NCBI RefSeq assembly: GCF_001426755.1
Contig: NZ_LMFJ01000001.1
Span: 1,173,846 to 1,237,845 of the forward strand
From: Aeromicrobium sp. Root495
Lineage (GTDB): Bacteria; Actinomycetota; Actinomycetes; Propionibacteriales; Nocardioidaceae
Reading direction: 5' to 3'
Length of the DNA stretch: 64,000 nt
The notes beneath the pieces were generated by a model that was not told where the DNA came from, did not search any database, and saw nothing but the letters and a program-made list of their open reading frames with translations. Position 1 is the stretch's first letter, and each line of letters opens with the position of its first letter. This document shows positions 33,634-44,014 of the stretch, piece by piece. The translations under genes were made by a program, and so were the position numbers.

Positions 33634-36296
33634 TGCAGACCGCAGAGATCCGGCGCCGATTCCTCGCTCACTTCGAGGCCGCCGGCCACACGGTCGTGCC
33701 CTCGGCCCCGCTGCTGCTCGACGACCCCAACCTGCTGTTCGTCAACGCCGGCATGGTGCCCTTCAAGCCGTACTTCCTGGGTCAGGAGACGCCGCCGTTC
33801 CACACGGCCACGAGCGTCCAGAAGTGCGTGCGCACCCTCGACATCGAGGAGGTCGGCAAGACCACGCGGCACGGCACGTTCTTCCAGATGAACGGCAACT
33901 TCAGCTTCGGCGACTACTTCAAGGAAGGCGCCATCTCGCACGCGTGGCGCCTCATCACGGGGAACGACGCCGACGGCGGGCTCGGCCTCGACGCCGACAC
34001 CGTGTGGGTCACCGTCCTCGAGGGCGACGACGAGTCGCGCGCGCTGTGGAAGACCATCGCGGGACTGCCCGACGAGCGCATCCAGACCCGCGACAAGAAC
34101 GACAACTACTGGCACATGGGCGTGGAAGGCCCCGGTGGTCCGTGCAGCGAGATCTACATCGACCGTGGACCCGAGCACGGCCAGGACGGCGGCCCCGTCG
34201 TCGACGAGGACCGCTTCCTCGAGATCTGGAACCTGGTGTTCATGCAGGAGGAGATCACGAACGTCCAGTCCAAGGACACGTTCGACGTCGTGAAGCCGCT
34301 GCCCAAGCAGAACATCGACACCGGCATGGGCCTGGAGCGCGTCGCCTACCTGCTCCAGGGCAAGCAGAACATGTACGAGATCGACGAGGTCTTCCCCGTC
34401 ATCGAGCGTGCCGCGGAGCTGAGCGGTCGTCGCTACGGCGCCGACCACACCGACGACGTCCGCTTCCGCGTCGTGGCCGACCACGTCCGCAGCGGCCTCA
34501 TGCTCATGGGCGACGGCGTGAAGCCCGGCAACGAGGCGCGCGGCTACGTGCTGCGCCGGCTCCTGCGTCGTGCGGTCCGGTCCATGCGCCTGCTCGGCTA
34601 CGAGGACCCGGCCCTGCCGGCGCTCCTCCCGGTGAGCCTCGAGCGCATGAAGGCCTCCTACCCCGAGCTCGAGGCGGACTTCCCGCGCATCGAGCAGGTC
34701 GCCTACGCCGAGGAGGAGGCGTTCCGCCAGACGCTCGGCAAGGGGACGCAGATCTTCGACATGGCCGTCTCGGACGTGAAGGACAAGGGCGGGCCCGGTC
34801 TGAGCGGCGAGGCCGCCTTCACCCTTCACGACACCTACGGGTTCCCCATCGACCTGACGCTCGAGATGGCCGCGGAGCAGGGCCTCGAGGTCGACGCCGA
34901 CGGCTTCCGCTCGCTCATGGCTGAGCAGCGGGCGCGGGCCAAGGCCGACGCCAAGTCCAAGAAGGGGCTCCACGCCGACACCTCGGGCTACCGCCAGGCG
35001 CTCGACACCTTCGGCCCCACCGACTGGCAGGCCTACTCGGCGCTCTCCACCGAGTCGAAGGTCCAGGCGCTGCTGTCCGAGGGCCTCTCAGTGCCGGCCA
35101 TCGCGTCCGGATCCGTCGGCGAGGTCGTGCTCGACCGCACTCCCTTCTACGCCGAGTCCGGTGGTCAGAACGCCGATGCCGGCACCCTCACGTGGGACGG
35201 CGGCCGAGCCGAGGTGCTCGACGTCCAGCGGCCCATCAAGGGACTAGTGGTCCACCAGGTCCGTGTCCTGGACGGTGAGCTCACGCTCGACACCACGCTG
35301 TCGGCCGACGTCGACCACGAGTGGCGCCTCGGCGCGCGCCAGGCGCACTCGGGCACGCACGTCGTGCACGCGGCCCTGCGCGAGGTGCTCGGCCCCACCG
35401 CGCTGCAGGCCGGCTCGTACAACCGTCCCGGCTACCTGCGGCTCGACTTCGGCTGGAACGGCGGGCTCAGTGCCGAGCAGCTGCACGACGTGGAGCACGT
35501 CTCCAACCGTGCGCTCCGCGAGGACCTCGCGGTCTCCGCGCAGTACATGACGCTCCCGGAGGCGAGGGAGTGGGGCGCGCTCGCGCTCTTCGGCGAGACG
35601 TACGGCGAGCAGGTCCGCGTCGTCGAGATCGGTGGCCCGTGGTCCCGGGAGCTGTGCGGCGGCACGCACGTCGAGCGCTCCAGCCAGATCGGCACCGTCG
35701 TGGTCACCTCCGACTCCTCCGTGGGCGCGGGCAACCGGCGCATCGAGGCCCTGACGGGCATCGAGGGCTTCCAGTACCTCGCCAAGGAGCGTGACCTGGT
35801 GCTGCAGCTCACCGACCTCCTGAAGGCGCAGCCGGGCGACGTCCCTGCGCGCGTCCAGGACCTCCTCGGCCGGCTCAAGGCCACCGAGAAGGAGGTGGAG
35901 CGTCTCAAGGCCGCCCAGCAGGGCGACGTCGCGGGCGAGCTCGTGAAGAACGCCGCCGACGTCAACGGCATCGCACTCGTCACCCATCGCGCCGAGGGAC
36001 TCGGCGGTGGCGACGTCCGCTCCCTCGCGCTCGACCTCCGCGGCCGGCTCCAGGGCCGCCCTGCCGTCGTGGTGGTCGTCGGCACCGCCGGCGACAAGGC
36101 CGGTGTGGTCGTCGCGCTCGACCAGGGCGCCCAGGACCGCGGTCTCAGCGCCAACGCGCTCGTCGGGGTCATCGGGGAGCACGTGGGCGGACGCGGTGGC
36201 GGCAAGGCCGACGTCGCCCAGGGCGGCGGCACCGACGTGTCGGGGATCGATGCGGCTTTCGCCGCTGTCGAGCATGCCGTCCGTTCGGCCGGCTGA
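33633..36296 (+). CDS. alaS: Alanine--tRNA ligase
   Basis: This 887-residue synthetase charges tRNAAla and edits mischarged Ser and Gly. Order: class II catalytic core starting MQTAEIRRRFLAHFEAAGH with FFQMNGNFSFGDYFKEGA; an editing domain with the zinc site HSGTHVVHAALR and later CGGTHVERSSQIG; a coiled-coil/C-Ala part (KATEKEVERLKAAQQ to the Gly-rich GEHVGGRGGGKADVAQGGG near the end). Length is normal for the family. It leads into ruvX 8 bp later. Confidence 0.97.
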   Translation: MQTAEIRRRFLAHFEAAGHTVVPSAPLLLDDPNLLFVNAGMVPFKPYFLGQETPPFHTATSVQKCVRTLDIEEVGKTTRHGTFFQMNGNFSFGDYFKEGAISHAWRLITGNDADGGLGLDADTVWVTVLEGDDESRALWKTIAGLPDERIQTRDKNDNYWHMGVEGPGGPCSEIYIDRGPEHGQDGGPVVDEDRFLEIWNLVFMQEEITNVQSKDTFDVVKPLPKQNIDTGMGLERVAYLLQGKQNMYEIDEVFPVIERAAELSGRRYGADHTDDVRFRVVADHVRSGLMLMGDGVKPGNEARGYVLRRLLRRAVRSMRLLGYEDPALPALLPVSLERMKASYPELEADFPRIEQVAYAEEEAFRQTLGKGTQIFDMAVSDVKDKGGPGLSGEAAFTLHDTYGFPIDLTLEMAAEQGLEVDADGFRSLMAEQRARAKADAKSKKGLHADTSGYRQALDTFGPTDWQAYSALSTESKVQALLSEGLSVPAIASGSVGEVVLDRTPFYAESGGQNADAGTLTWDGGRAEVLDVQRPIKGLVVHQVRVLDGELTLDTTLSADVDHEWRLGARQAHSGTHVVHAALREVLGPTALQAGSYNRPGYLRLDFGWNGGLSAEQLHDVEHVSNRALREDLAVSAQYMTLPEAREWGALALFGETYGEQVRVVEIGGPWSRELCGGTHVERSSQIGTVVVTSDSSVGAGNRRIEALTGIEGFQYLAKERDLVLQLTDLLKAQPGDVPARVQDLLGRLKATEKEVERLKAAQQGDVAGELVKNAADVNGIALVTHRAEGLGGGDVRSLALDLRGRLQGRPAVVVVVGTAGDKAGVVVALDQGAQDRGLSANALVGVIGEHVGGRGGGKADVAQGGGTDVSGIDAAFAAVEHAVRSAG

Positions 36297-36304
36297 CCCG
36301 GCCG

Positions 36305-36760
36305 ATGACCATGCGCAGGGGTCGCCGGCTCGGGGTCGACGTCGGTGACGTCCGGATCGGTGTCGCGGTGTGTGACCCCGACGGACTCGTGGCGACGCCG
36401 GTGGAGACCGTCCCGGCCGGGCCGCGATCCATCGCGCGGCTCGTCGAGATCACCGAGGAGGCGGGCGCCTTCGAGGTCGTCGTGGGGCTTCCCAAGTCGC
36501 TCAACGGCCGCGAGGGACCGGCCGCGGTGAAGGTTCGCGGCTACGCCCTCGAGCTGCTCGCGGCCCTGCCCGACGAGGTCCAGGTGCGGCTCTTCGACGA
36601 GCGCATGACCACCATGACGGCCGCATCTCTCCTGCGGCAGGGCGGCAAGTCCAGCAAGATGAGTCGGAACGTGATCGACCAGGCAGCCGCTACCGTGATC
36701 CTTCAGGGAGCCTTGGACGCCGAACGGACCCGCGGGACTGCCCCGGGCGAGACCTTGTGA
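36305..36760 (+). CDS. ruvX: RuvX/YqgF-family nuclease (16S rRNA processing)
   Basis: This 151-residue RNase H-fold protein shows LGVDVGDVRIGVAVCDPDG with the first Asp, VVVGLPKSLNGREGP, LFDERMTTMTA with Glu and a final DQAAATVILQ Asp. YqgF proteins take part in 16S rRNA 5' maturation; a Holliday-junction activity has also been reported for the mycobacterial protein. The order alaS–ruvX–mltG–aroE matches mycobacteria. Confidence 0.93.
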   Translation: MTMRRGRRLGVDVGDVRIGVAVCDPDGLVATPVETVPAGPRSIARLVEITEEAGAFEVVVGLPKSLNGREGPAAVKVRGYALELLAALPDEVQVRLFDERMTTMTAASLLRQGGKSSKMSRNVIDQAAATVILQGALDAERTRGTAPGETL

Positions 36761-36767
36761 GGACAGT

Positions 36768-37916
36768 GTGAGCGACAGCGGACTCGACATCATGACCAGT
36801 GGCGACGACTCGGGCGGAGCCGGAGGCTCCTCGCGGGGCGGGCGCCGCAGGGCCGACACCCCTCGGCGCAAGCCGATCGGCCGCTGGGTCGTCGTCCTGG
36901 TGGTGCTGGTGGCCGTCGTCGCCGGCGGCTTCTGGGCGTACGGCAAGGTCTCCGACCGGTTCGCCGGCGCCGAGGACTACTCCGGCGCAGGCACGGGCCA
37001 GGTCACCGTGGAGATCCCGTCGGGAGCCGGCGGTCAGCAGATCGCCAACATCCTGGTCAAGCAGGACGTCGTCAAGAGTGCCGAGGCGTTCTACCAGCTG
37101 GTGCTGAAGGACGAGCGGATCAACCAGGTCCAGGCGGGCTTCTACACGTTGCGCAAGCAGATGTCGGCCGAGAACGCCCTGCGCGGTCTCGTCGACAAGG
37201 GCAACCGGGTCGAGGGCCGCGTCGTGGTCCCTGAGGGTTCGCGCGTCGGGCAGATCGTGAAGGCCATCGCGGCCGGCTCGGAGATCAAGGCCGCCGACGT
37301 CACCAAGCAGCTCGACGACCCGAGCAAGCTCGGCCTTCCGCCGGAGGCCAACGGCAACCCCGAGGGCTACCTGTTCCCCGCCACGTACACGGTCGAGCCC
37401 GGCACCACGGCCCTCGAGCTCCTGCAGCAGATGGTGCAGAAGACCCTCGCGGTCGAGAAGAGCCTCGACATCGAGACGCGGGCCGCAGCGCTCGGGCTCG
37501 ACAAGGAGCAGGTCCTCACGGTGGCGAGCATCCTCGAGTACGAGGCCAACCGTAAGGTCGACTACCCCAAGGTCGCCCGTGTCCTCTACAACCGCATCGA
37601 GCAGAACATCCCGCTGCAGCTCGACTCCACGGTCTCCTACGTGAGCCAGCGCGAGGGCGACGTGTGGACCACGCCCGACGAGCGAGCCAACCCCTCGCTC
37701 TACAACACCTACCAGCACCAGGGCCTGCCGCCGGGACCCATCGGATCGCCGGGTGAGGTGACCATCGAGGCTGCGCTCAACCCCGACGACGGCGACTGGC
37801 TCTACTTCGTGCCCGACTTCGAGAAGGGCACGACCGTCTTCACGAACAACCTGGCCGACCACGAGCGGGCCGCCGACAAGGCGCGCGAGTACTGCCGCAC
37901 CCACGAGGAGTGCTGA
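36768..37916 (+). CDS. mltG: Endolytic murein transglycosylase MltG
   Basis: This 382-residue membrane-anchored enzyme cuts nascent glycan strands to end peptidoglycan synthesis. It has a Gly/Arg-rich cytosolic start, one membrane segment (WVVVLVVLVAVVAGGFWAYG, about 43-62), a LysM-like domain and the catalytic YceG domain with VASILEYEANRKVDYPKVA; the Glu of ILE matches the catalytic Glu of E. coli MltG. NRIEQNIPLQLDSTVSY and GPIGSPGEVTIEAALNP are typical. GTG start, 8 bp after ruvX, and 5 bp before aroE. Confidence 0.94.
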   Translation: MSDSGLDIMTSGDDSGGAGGSSRGGRRRADTPRRKPIGRWVVVLVVLVAVVAGGFWAYGKVSDRFAGAEDYSGAGTGQVTVEIPSGAGGQQIANILVKQDVVKSAEAFYQLVLKDERINQVQAGFYTLRKQMSAENALRGLVDKGNRVEGRVVVPEGSRVGQIVKAIAAGSEIKAADVTKQLDDPSKLGLPPEANGNPEGYLFPATYTVEPGTTALELLQQMVQKTLAVEKSLDIETRAAALGLDKEQVLTVASILEYEANRKVDYPKVARVLYNRIEQNIPLQLDSTVSYVSQREGDVWTTPDERANPSLYNTYQHQGLPPGPIGSPGEVTIEAALNPDDGDWLYFVPDFEKGTTVFTNNLADHERAADKAREYCRTHEEC

Positions 37917-37920
37917 TCGC

Positions 37921-38742
37921 GTGACGGCACGCTCGTGCGGCGTCGTGGGCTCGCCCATCGCCCACTCGCTGTCGCCGGTCATGCACCGAGCGGCCTACGA
38001 CGCTCTCGGGCTCGACTGGTCGTACGAGGCCAGCGAGGTGGCCGAGGGCCGGCTCGCCCAGCACGTGGCCGACCTCGGCCCGTCCTGGCGCGGGCTGTCG
38101 GTCACGGCTCCGCTCAAGCGTGAGGCGGCCCGCCTGGCCGACTCCTCCGACCACGTCGTGCTGCTCACAGGAGTGGCCAACACCCTCGTCCGCGGCGACG
38201 ACGGCCGTGTCGAGGCGTCCAACACCGACGTGCCCGGTGCCGTGAGCGCGCTCGTGGAGCGAGGCATCGACCAGGTCCCGCTCGTGCGGGTCCTGGGCGG
38301 CGGGGCCACTGCGGCCTCCGTCGCCCACGCCGTGGCCGGACTGGGTGCCGTCCGCCTGGAGCTGGTGGTGCGCGACGCCGCGCGAGCCGACGAGGCGCGG
38401 GCCGCGGGGGAGCGAGCCGGGCTCGAGGTCGCGGTCGCCCTCGTCGACGAGCCCATGCTCGACGTCGCCGACCTCCTCGTCTCCACCATCCCGGGCGGCA
38501 CGTTCCAGGGCCGCGCGGCCGAGCTCGTCGGGTCGGCGCGTGCGGTGTTCGACGTGGCCTACGAGCCGTGGCCCTCGGTCCTGGTCCAGGCGGCGGAGCG
38601 CGACGGTCGCCCTGCGGCCACCGGGCTCGACCTCCTCGCGCACCAGGCCGCGCTCCAGGTCCGCCTCATGACGGGGCACGAGGTGAAGGTCGACCTCCTG
38701 CGGACGGCCGCCCTCGACCACCTGGACCGAGTCACTCACTAG
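37921..38742 (+). CDS. aroE: Shikimate dehydrogenase
   Basis: This 273-residue enzyme reduces 3-dehydroshikimate with NADPH. The shikimate site (SPIAHSLSPVMHRAAYDALG), the catalytic Lys in VTAPLKREA, and the nucleotide fold VLGGGATAASVAHA are visible; the dinucleotide motif departs slightly from the usual GAGG form. The final block LLAHQAALQVRLMTG is typical. It begins the run of aromatic amino-acid genes, with aroC, aroK and aroB 0.8 kb downstream. Confidence 0.92.
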   Translation: MTARSCGVVGSPIAHSLSPVMHRAAYDALGLDWSYEASEVAEGRLAQHVADLGPSWRGLSVTAPLKREAARLADSSDHVVLLTGVANTLVRGDDGRVEASNTDVPGAVSALVERGIDQVPLVRVLGGGATAASVAHAVAGLGAVRLELVVRDAARADEARAAGERAGLEVAVALVDEPMLDVADLLVSTIPGGTFQGRAAELVGSARAVFDVAYEPWPSVLVQAAERDGRPAATGLDLLAHQAALQVRLMTGHEVKVDLLRTAALDHLDRVTH

Positions 38743-38745
38743 GGT
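38740..38745 (+). promoter_or_regulatory. -10 box TAGGGT of the A24 peptidase gene
   Basis: TAGGGT ends 6 nt before the GTG at 38752 and uses the TAG stop codon of aroE as its first three bases, so the promoter starts inside the previous gene. A leaderless mRNA is predicted. Confidence 0.45.
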
Positions 38746-38751
38746 GGCGAC

Positions 38752-39486
38752 GTGCTGACCGTCGTCGTCTCCGTGCTCGCCGCTGCCCTCGTGGGGGCGG
38801 CCGGCCCTCGGGTCCTGGCCGTGCTGCCCGAGCCCGAGCCGGCGGAGCCCGCTCCGTCGGAGGAGGGCGTCGAGGGTGAGGCGCCGCCCGTCGAGGAGGA
38901 GCCCAAGCCGCTCTACGCCGATCTCGCGCGCACCCGAGGTCTCGCCCTGTGGCTCGCGCTCGGCGCGGCCGTCCTGGCGGCCCTCAGCACCTACCCGCTG
39001 CGGGACGAGCCGTCCTTCGCGCCCGTGTGGGTGCTGTTCTCCGGTGTCGGGGCCTGGCTGGCCTTCATCGACTGGCGGACCCGGCTGCTCCCGTTCATGA
39101 TCACGGTGCCGCTGCACGCCGGCGTCCTGCTCCTCGTGGCACTGGCCGCGCTCCTCCAGCGGGACTGGTCGGTGCTCGTGCACGGTCTGGTCGGCAACGT
39201 CGTGCTCTTCGCCGTCTTCTGGATCCTGTGGTTCGTCGGCACCCGGTTCCGCGGCGGAGCGCTCGGCTACGGCGACGTCCGTCTCGGGGCCGTCATCGGT
39301 CTCGCGCTCGGCCCGCTGGGGTCCACCACCACGACGGTGGGCGGCTACGCCGGGTTCCTGCTGGGCGCTGTCGGCGGACTCGTCCTGTCCGCCCTCAAGA
39401 TCGTGAACCCGCGCTCCTTCGCGTTCGGGCCCTACCTCGTGGTGGGCGCGGCGCTCGGTGTCGCCCTGGGTCCGGTCTTCGGCTGA
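38752..39486 (+). CDS. A24-family prepilin peptidase-like membrane protein
   Basis: This 244-residue integral membrane protein resembles type IV prepilin peptidases. The two catalytic aspartates are in [11 protein letters not shown] and [12 protein letters not shown] (G-x-G-D), and the C-terminus has [11 protein letters not shown]. About six or seven membrane helices are visible. An acidic Glu/Pro-rich insert (residues 26-53) follows the first helix. No pilin genes are nearby; in actinobacteria this gene lies alone between aroE and aroC, as in mycobacteria (Rv2551c), so its substrate is unclear. The N-terminal cysteine methyltransferase domain is absent. Confidence 0.88.
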   Translation: MLTVVVSVLAAALVGAAGPRVLAVLPEPEPAEPAPSEEGVEGEAPPVEEEPKPLYADLARTRGLALWLALGAAVLAALSTYPLRDEPSFAPVWVLFSGVGAWLAFIDWRTRLLPFMITVPLHAGVLLLVALAALLQRDWSVLVHGLVGNVVLFAVFWILWFVGTRFRGGALGYGDVRLGAVIGLALGPLGSTTTTVGGYAGFLLGAVGGLVLSALKIVNPRSFAFGPYLVVGAALGVALGPVFG

Positions 39487-39533
39487 CACGGGCCCCGTCG
39501 GGGCGTGAACGGCCGCGTGGAACAATTCCGCTC

Positions 39534-40736
39534 ATGCTCCGTTGGTTGACGGCCGGTGAATCCCACGGCCCCGCACTCGTCGCCGTTCTCGAAGGACTTC
39601 CGGCCGGGGTGCAGGTGACCAGCACGGACATCCAGGCCGCCCTGGCCCGACGTCGGCTCGGCTACGGCCGCGGTGCCCGGATGGCCTTCGAGGCCGACGA
39701 GCTCGAGGTCATCGGCGGCCTGCGTCACGGCCTCACGCTCGGCAGCCCTGTCGCGCTGCGCATCGGCAACAGCGAGTGGCCCAAGTGGGACCAGGTCATG
39801 TCGGCCGACCCCGTCGACGAGGAGACCCTCGCCGGACTCAAGCGCGGTGCTCCGCTCACCCGCCCGCGTCCGGGCCACGCCGACCTCGCCGGGATGCAGA
39901 AGTACGACTTCGACGAGGCCCGTCCCGTCCTCGAGCGTGCGAGCGCCCGGGAGACCGCGGCCCGTGTCGCCATCGGCGAGGTGGCTGCGCAGTTCGTCGC
40001 GCAGGCCACCGGAGCCAGGATCGTGTCGCACGTGGTGGAGCTGGGCACGGTGCGTGTCCCCGCCGGGTCGGCCGTGCCCACGCGCGCCGACCTCGCCGAG
40101 CTCGACGCCGACCCCGTGCGTTGCTTCGACCCCGCCACGAGCGCCGCGATGGTCGCGGAGATCGACGTGGCCCACAAGGACGGCGACACGCTCGGTGGCG
40201 TCGTCGAGGTGGTCGTCGACGGTCTCCCGCCCGGACTCGGCTCCTACACGCACTGGGACCGGCGTCTCGACGCGCGCCTCGCCGCGGCCCTCATGGGGAT
40301 CCAGGCCATCAAGGGCGTCGAGGTGGGCGACGGCTTCGAGCTGGCGCGCACCCGGGGCTCCCTCGCGCACGACGAGATCCTGCCCGCAGAGGGCGAGGAG
40401 GGCTCGGACACGCTGCACGTGAAGCGCGCCTCGGGCCGCTCCGGCGGCACCGAGGGCGGGATGACCACGGGCGAGACCCTGCGCGTGCGCGCAGCCATGA
40501 AGCCCATCGCCACCGTCCCGCGGGCCCTGCGCACCGTCGATGTCGGCACGGGCGAGGAGACCAAGGCGCACCACCAGCGCTCCGACGTCTGCGCCGTGCC
40601 TGCTGCCGGCATCGTGGCCGAGGCCATGGTCGCGCTCGTCGTGGCCGAGGCCATCACGGAGAAGTTCGGCGGCGACTCGGTGGGGGAGACGCGACGCAAC
40701 GTCGAGTCCTACCTCGCCTCGCTCCGGGTCCGATGA
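39534..40736 (+). CDS. aroC: Chorismate synthase
   Basis: This 400-residue FMN-dependent enzyme makes chorismate from EPSP. Family signatures are [20 protein letters not shown] at the start, [28 protein letters not shown], and the late [17 protein letters not shown] segment. Length is normal. It precedes aroK and aroB with 4-bp overlaps, forming the actinobacterial aroC-aroK-aroB group. The ATG at 39534 gives the invariant [12 protein letters not shown] start. Confidence 0.96.
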   Translation: MLRWLTAGESHGPALVAVLEGLPAGVQVTSTDIQAALARRRLGYGRGARMAFEADELEVIGGLRHGLTLGSPVALRIGNSEWPKWDQVMSADPVDEETLAGLKRGAPLTRPRPGHADLAGMQKYDFDEARPVLERASARETAARVAIGEVAAQFVAQATGARIVSHVVELGTVRVPAGSAVPTRADLAELDADPVRCFDPATSAAMVAEIDVAHKDGDTLGGVVEVVVDGLPPGLGSYTHWDRRLDARLAAALMGIQAIKGVEVGDGFELARTRGSLAHDEILPAEGEEGSDTLHVKRASGRSGGTEGGMTTGETLRVRAAMKPIATVPRALRTVDVGTGEETKAHHQRSDVCAVPAAGIVAEAMVALVVAEAITEKFGGDSVGETRRNVESYLASLRVR

Positions 40737-41278
40737 CGAGATCCTCCACGGGACCCGTCGTGGTCCTCGTGGGCCCGCCTGGAGCGGGCAAGTCCACGGT
40801 GGCCCGGGGCCTGGCCAGGCGGCTGGGCGTCGCGGTGCGCGACACCGACCACGACGTCGAGGACACCGTCGGCAAGCCGGTGTCGGAGATCTTCATCGAC
40901 GACGGTGAGGCTCGCTTCCGTGAGCTCGAGGCGGCGGCCGTGCAGGCCGCGCTCCAGGAGCACGAGGGGGTGCTCGCCCTCGGCGGCGGGGCGATCCTCG
41001 CCGAGGAGACGCGCGCTGCACTCGCGGGTCGTCCCGTGGTGTTCCTCGAGGTCGGACTCGCCGAGGAGGCCCGCCGCGTGGGCCTCGGGACGTCGCGACC
41101 CCTCCTGCTCGGTAACGTTCGGGCCACGCTGAAGCTGCTGCGCGACGAGAGGGAGCCGCTGTACCGGTCCGTCGCGCGGTGGACGGTCGTCACCGACGGC
41201 CTGACCCCCGAGGCCGTGACCGAGAAGGTCGCCGCCTTGATCCACGAGGAGACCCGCACGATGGACGACCGCGCATGA
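40733..41278 (+). CDS. aroK: Shikimate kinase
   Basis: This 181-residue kinase phosphorylates shikimate. The P-loop GPPGAGKST (residues 14-22), the shikimate-binding [18 protein letters not shown] (Asp) and [19 protein letters not shown] and the lid arginine region TSRPLLLGN are all present. Length is standard. Both ends overlap neighbouring genes by 4 bp. Confidence 0.95.
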   Translation: MTRSSTGPVVVLVGPPGAGKSTVARGLARRLGVAVRDTDHDVEDTVGKPVSEIFIDDGEARFRELEAAAVQAALQEHEGVLALGGGAILAEETRAALAGRPVVFLEVGLAEEARRVGLGTSRPLLLGNVRATLKLLRDEREPLYRSVARWTVVTDGLTPEAVTEKVAALIHEETRTMDDRA

Positions 41279-42369
41279 CCCGACTGAGGGTCGAGACCGC
41301 ATCCCCCTACGAGGTGCTGGTCGAGGCCGGTGCGCACCGCGAGGTCCCGCACGTCCTGGACTCGCTCGGCGACGACGTCCGGCGGGTGGCCATCATCCAC
41401 GCCCCGGCCGTGCGTGAGCGTGCCGAGGACCTGCGCGACTTCGTGAAGGGGCCTGCGCTCGAGGCGCACCTCATCGAGGTCCCCGACGGCGAGCAGGCCA
41501 AGCAGGCCGAGGTGCTCACCTTCTGCTGGGACGTCCTCGGTCGGGCGGGCTTCACGCGCTCCGACGTCGTGATCGGGCTCGGCGGCGGATCCACCACCGA
41601 CCTCGCCGGATTCGTGGCGGCCAGCTGGCTCCGCGGCGTGCGGTTCCTGAACCTGCCCACCACGGTGCTCGGCATGGTCGACGCGGCCGTGGGCGGCAAG
41701 ACCGGCATCAACACGGCGTCCGGCAAGAACCTCGTGGGCGCGTTCCACGAGCCGGTCGCCGTCCTGTGCGACCTCGACATGCTTCAGGGGCTGCCACGCT
41801 CGGAGCTGCGCAGCGGCATGGCCGAGATCGCCAAGTGCGGCTTCATCGCGGCACCCTCGATCCTCGAGCTCATCGAGAGCGCCGGCCCCTCGTCGGTCCT
41901 CGATCCCACCTCGCCGATCCTGGCCGAGCTCATCGCCCAAGGCATCGGCGTGAAGGCTCGCACGGTCGCCGGCGACCTTCACGAGACGGGCGCCGACGGC
42001 ACCGTCGGTCGGGAGGCACTCAACTACGGCCACACGCTCGGGCACGCCATCGAGCGCGTCACGGGCTACACCGTTCGACACGGCGAGGCCATCAGCATCG
42101 GGATGGTCTTCGTGGCCGAGCTCGCCCACCGCGTGGGCCGCATCGACGACGAGCTGCTGGAGCGGCACCGCTCGGTCCTGACCCTGCTCGGTCTCCCCAC
42201 CACCTACACCGGAGACTTCGAGCCGGCCCTGGCCGCCATGCGGGTCGACAAGAAGACCCGCGGTGACCAGCTCCGGTTCGTCGTGCTGGAGGCGCTGGCG
42301 CGGCCGTCGGTCCTGGCCGGCCCCGACGAGGACGTGCTCCGGGCGTCCTTCGAGGCGCTCAGGCCGTGA
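41275..42369 (+). CDS. aroB: 3-Dehydroquinate synthase
   Basis: This 364-residue NAD- and metal-dependent enzyme forms dehydroquinate from DAHP, the second step of the shikimate pathway. Seen: GLGGGSTTDLAGFVAA, the PTTVLGMVDAAVGGKTGIN substrate loop, the metal ligands Glu in SGMAEIAK, and two histidines in LNYGHTLGHAIE and VRHGEAISIGM. Length is typical. It overlaps pepQ by 4 bp. Confidence 0.96.
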   Translation: MTRLRVETASPYEVLVEAGAHREVPHVLDSLGDDVRRVAIIHAPAVRERAEDLRDFVKGPALEAHLIEVPDGEQAKQAEVLTFCWDVLGRAGFTRSDVVIGLGGGSTTDLAGFVAASWLRGVRFLNLPTTVLGMVDAAVGGKTGINTASGKNLVGAFHEPVAVLCDLDMLQGLPRSELRSGMAEIAKCGFIAAPSILELIESAGPSSVLDPTSPILAELIAQGIGVKARTVAGDLHETGADGTVGREALNYGHTLGHAIERVTGYTVRHGEAISIGMVFVAELAHRVGRIDDELLERHRSVLTLLGLPTTYTGDFEPALAAMRVDKKTRGDQLRFVVLEALARPSVLAGPDEDVLRASFEALRP

Positions 42370-43451
42370 CAGGACCGTCAGCAGACCAGCTGCAGGCTCG
42401 TCGCGACGCCGTCGTCCGGCGGCTGCGCGACCGCGGACTCGCCGGTCTTCTCGTCACCACGCTGGTCAACGTCCGCTACCTCACGGGCTTCACCGGGTCC
42501 AACGGGGCGCTCGTCCTGCCCACCGAGGGGACAGGGGTGTTCCTCACCGATGGTCGGTACCAGGACCAGGCCGCCGACGAGGTCCCCGGTCTCGAGCTGC
42601 TCATCACCCGCGACCTGGTGGGCGAGGGTGGTCGGCGCATGACCGGCTCCTCCGATGCCTGGGCCGTGGAGACCCACACGCTGAGCGTCGACGACCACAG
42701 CCGGCTCGACGAGCACGAGGTCGCTTCGGCCGAGCGTGTCGTCGAGTCCGTGCGCGAGGTCAAGGACGAGTACGAGGTCGAGGCGCTGCGTGAGGCCTGC
42801 GCCATCTCGGTGCAGGCCCTCGGGGCGCTGCTCGAGGGACCGCTCGTGGGACGCAGCGAGCGCGACGTCGCGCGCGACCTCGAGTGGCGGATGCTGTCCC
42901 TGGGAGCCGAGGCCATCGCGTTCGAGACGATCCTGGCCTCGGGGCCCCACAGCGCCGTCCCGCACCACCACCCCACGGACCGGGTGATCGAGTCGGGCGA
43001 CCTCCTCAAGATCGACTTCGGGGCCCGGGTGGCCGGGTACCACGCCGACTGCACGCGGACCGTCGTCCTCGGACCTCCGGCGGACTGGCAGCGCGAGATC
43101 CATGCAGCCGTCCGCGAGGCGCAGGCCGCCGGTGTCGAGGCGCTCGTCGAGGGTGCTGTGCCGTCCGACGTCGACGCCCTGGTGCGTGGCTCGCTCGACG
43201 CAGCGGGCTGGCTCGACTGGTTCACCACCGGCCTCGGCCACGGGGTGGGACTGCAGATCCACGAGGACCCGTTCTTCGGCCCGAGCAACGCCGGTAGACT
43301 GGCTCCTCGCACCACCCTCACGATGGAGCCGGGGATCTACCTGCCGGGCCGTGGGGGAGTGCGCATCGAGGACACCGTCCTCGTGACGAGCCAGGGGCAG
43401 CGTCCCGTCGTGCTCACCGAGTTTCCCACCGAGCTGCTGGAGATTGCCTGA
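42366..43451 (+). CDS. pepQ: Xaa-Pro peptidase (M24 family)
   Basis: This 361-residue pita-bread metallopeptidase removes N-terminal residues ahead of proline. The dimetal ligands are visible: Asp in [20 protein letters not shown] (two), His in [15 protein letters not shown], Glu in TMEPGIYL and Glu in RIEDTVLV. The N-terminal creatinase-like domain spans about 1-120. It starts with GTG and overlaps aroB and efp; the aroB–pepQ–efp–nusB order is standard. The link with EF-P, a factor for proline-rich translation, is suggestive but may only reflect ancestry. Confidence 0.93.
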   Translation: MTGPSADQLQARRDAVVRRLRDRGLAGLLVTTLVNVRYLTGFTGSNGALVLPTEGTGVFLTDGRYQDQAADEVPGLELLITRDLVGEGGRRMTGSSDAWAVETHTLSVDDHSRLDEHEVASAERVVESVREVKDEYEVEALREACAISVQALGALLEGPLVGRSERDVARDLEWRMLSLGAEAIAFETILASGPHSAVPHHHPTDRVIESGDLLKIDFGARVAGYHADCTRTVVLGPPADWQREIHAAVREAQAAGVEALVEGAVPSDVDALVRGSLDAAGWLDWFTTGLGHGVGLQIHEDPFFGPSNAGRLAPRTTLTMEPGIYLPGRGGVRIEDTVLVTSQGQRPVVLTEFPTELLEIA

Positions 43452-44014
43452 TGGCCACCACGAACGACCTGAAGAACGGCCTCGTTCTCAACATCGACGG
43501 AAACCTCTGGACCGTCGTCGAGTTCCAGCACGTCAAGCCGGGCAAGGGCCCCGCCTTCGTGCGCACCAAGCTGAAGAGCATCGCCTCCGGCAAGGTCGTC
43601 GACAAGACCTTCAACGCGGGCACCAAGGTCGAGACGGCCACGGTCGACAAGCGCGACATGCAGTACCTGTACAACGACGGCCAGGCCTACGTCTTCATGG
43701 ACAAGAACACGTTCGACCAGACGGAGATCCAGCCCGAGGCCATGGGCACGTCCGTGGACTTCCTCCTCGAGAACCAGGACGCCGTCGTGGCCACCAACGA
43801 CGGCACCGTGCTCTACGTCGAGCTGCCCGCCTCGGTCGAGATCCTGGTCCAGCACACCGACCCGGGCCTCCAGGGCGACCGCTCCAGCGGCGGCACCAAG
43901 CCCGCCACGCTCGAGACCGGCCGCGAGATCCAGGTCCCGCTGTTCATCACCTCGGGCGAGAAGATCCGCGTGGACACCCGCGACGGCAGCTACCTCGGCC
44001 GCGTGAAGGCCTGA
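43451..44014 (+). CDS. efp: Elongation factor P
   Basis: This 187-residue factor rescues ribosomes stalled on polyproline. The N-terminal KOW-like domain has the tip loop [16 protein letters not shown], with Lys at the place that is modified in some bacteria; two OB domains follow ([12 protein letters not shown]; the C-terminal [18 protein letters not shown]). No EpmA- or deoxyhypusine-type modification gene is in the window. Start overlaps pepQ by 1 bp and the stop overlaps nusB by 1 bp. Confidence 0.97.
   Translation: MATTNDLKNGLVLNIDGNLWTVVEFQHVKPGKGPAFVRTKLKSIASGKVVDKTFNAGTKVETATVDKRDMQYLYNDGQAYVFMDKNTFDQTEIQPEAMGTSVDFLLENQDAVVATNDGTVLYVELPASVEILVQHTDPGLQGDRSSGGTKPATLETGREIQVPLFITSGEKIRVDTRDGSYLGRVKA

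Noticed and set aside
39492..39504. Terminator between the A24 peptidase gene and aroC
   Set aside because: The stem is only 5 bp with a 3-nt loop and no T-run, too weak to call.
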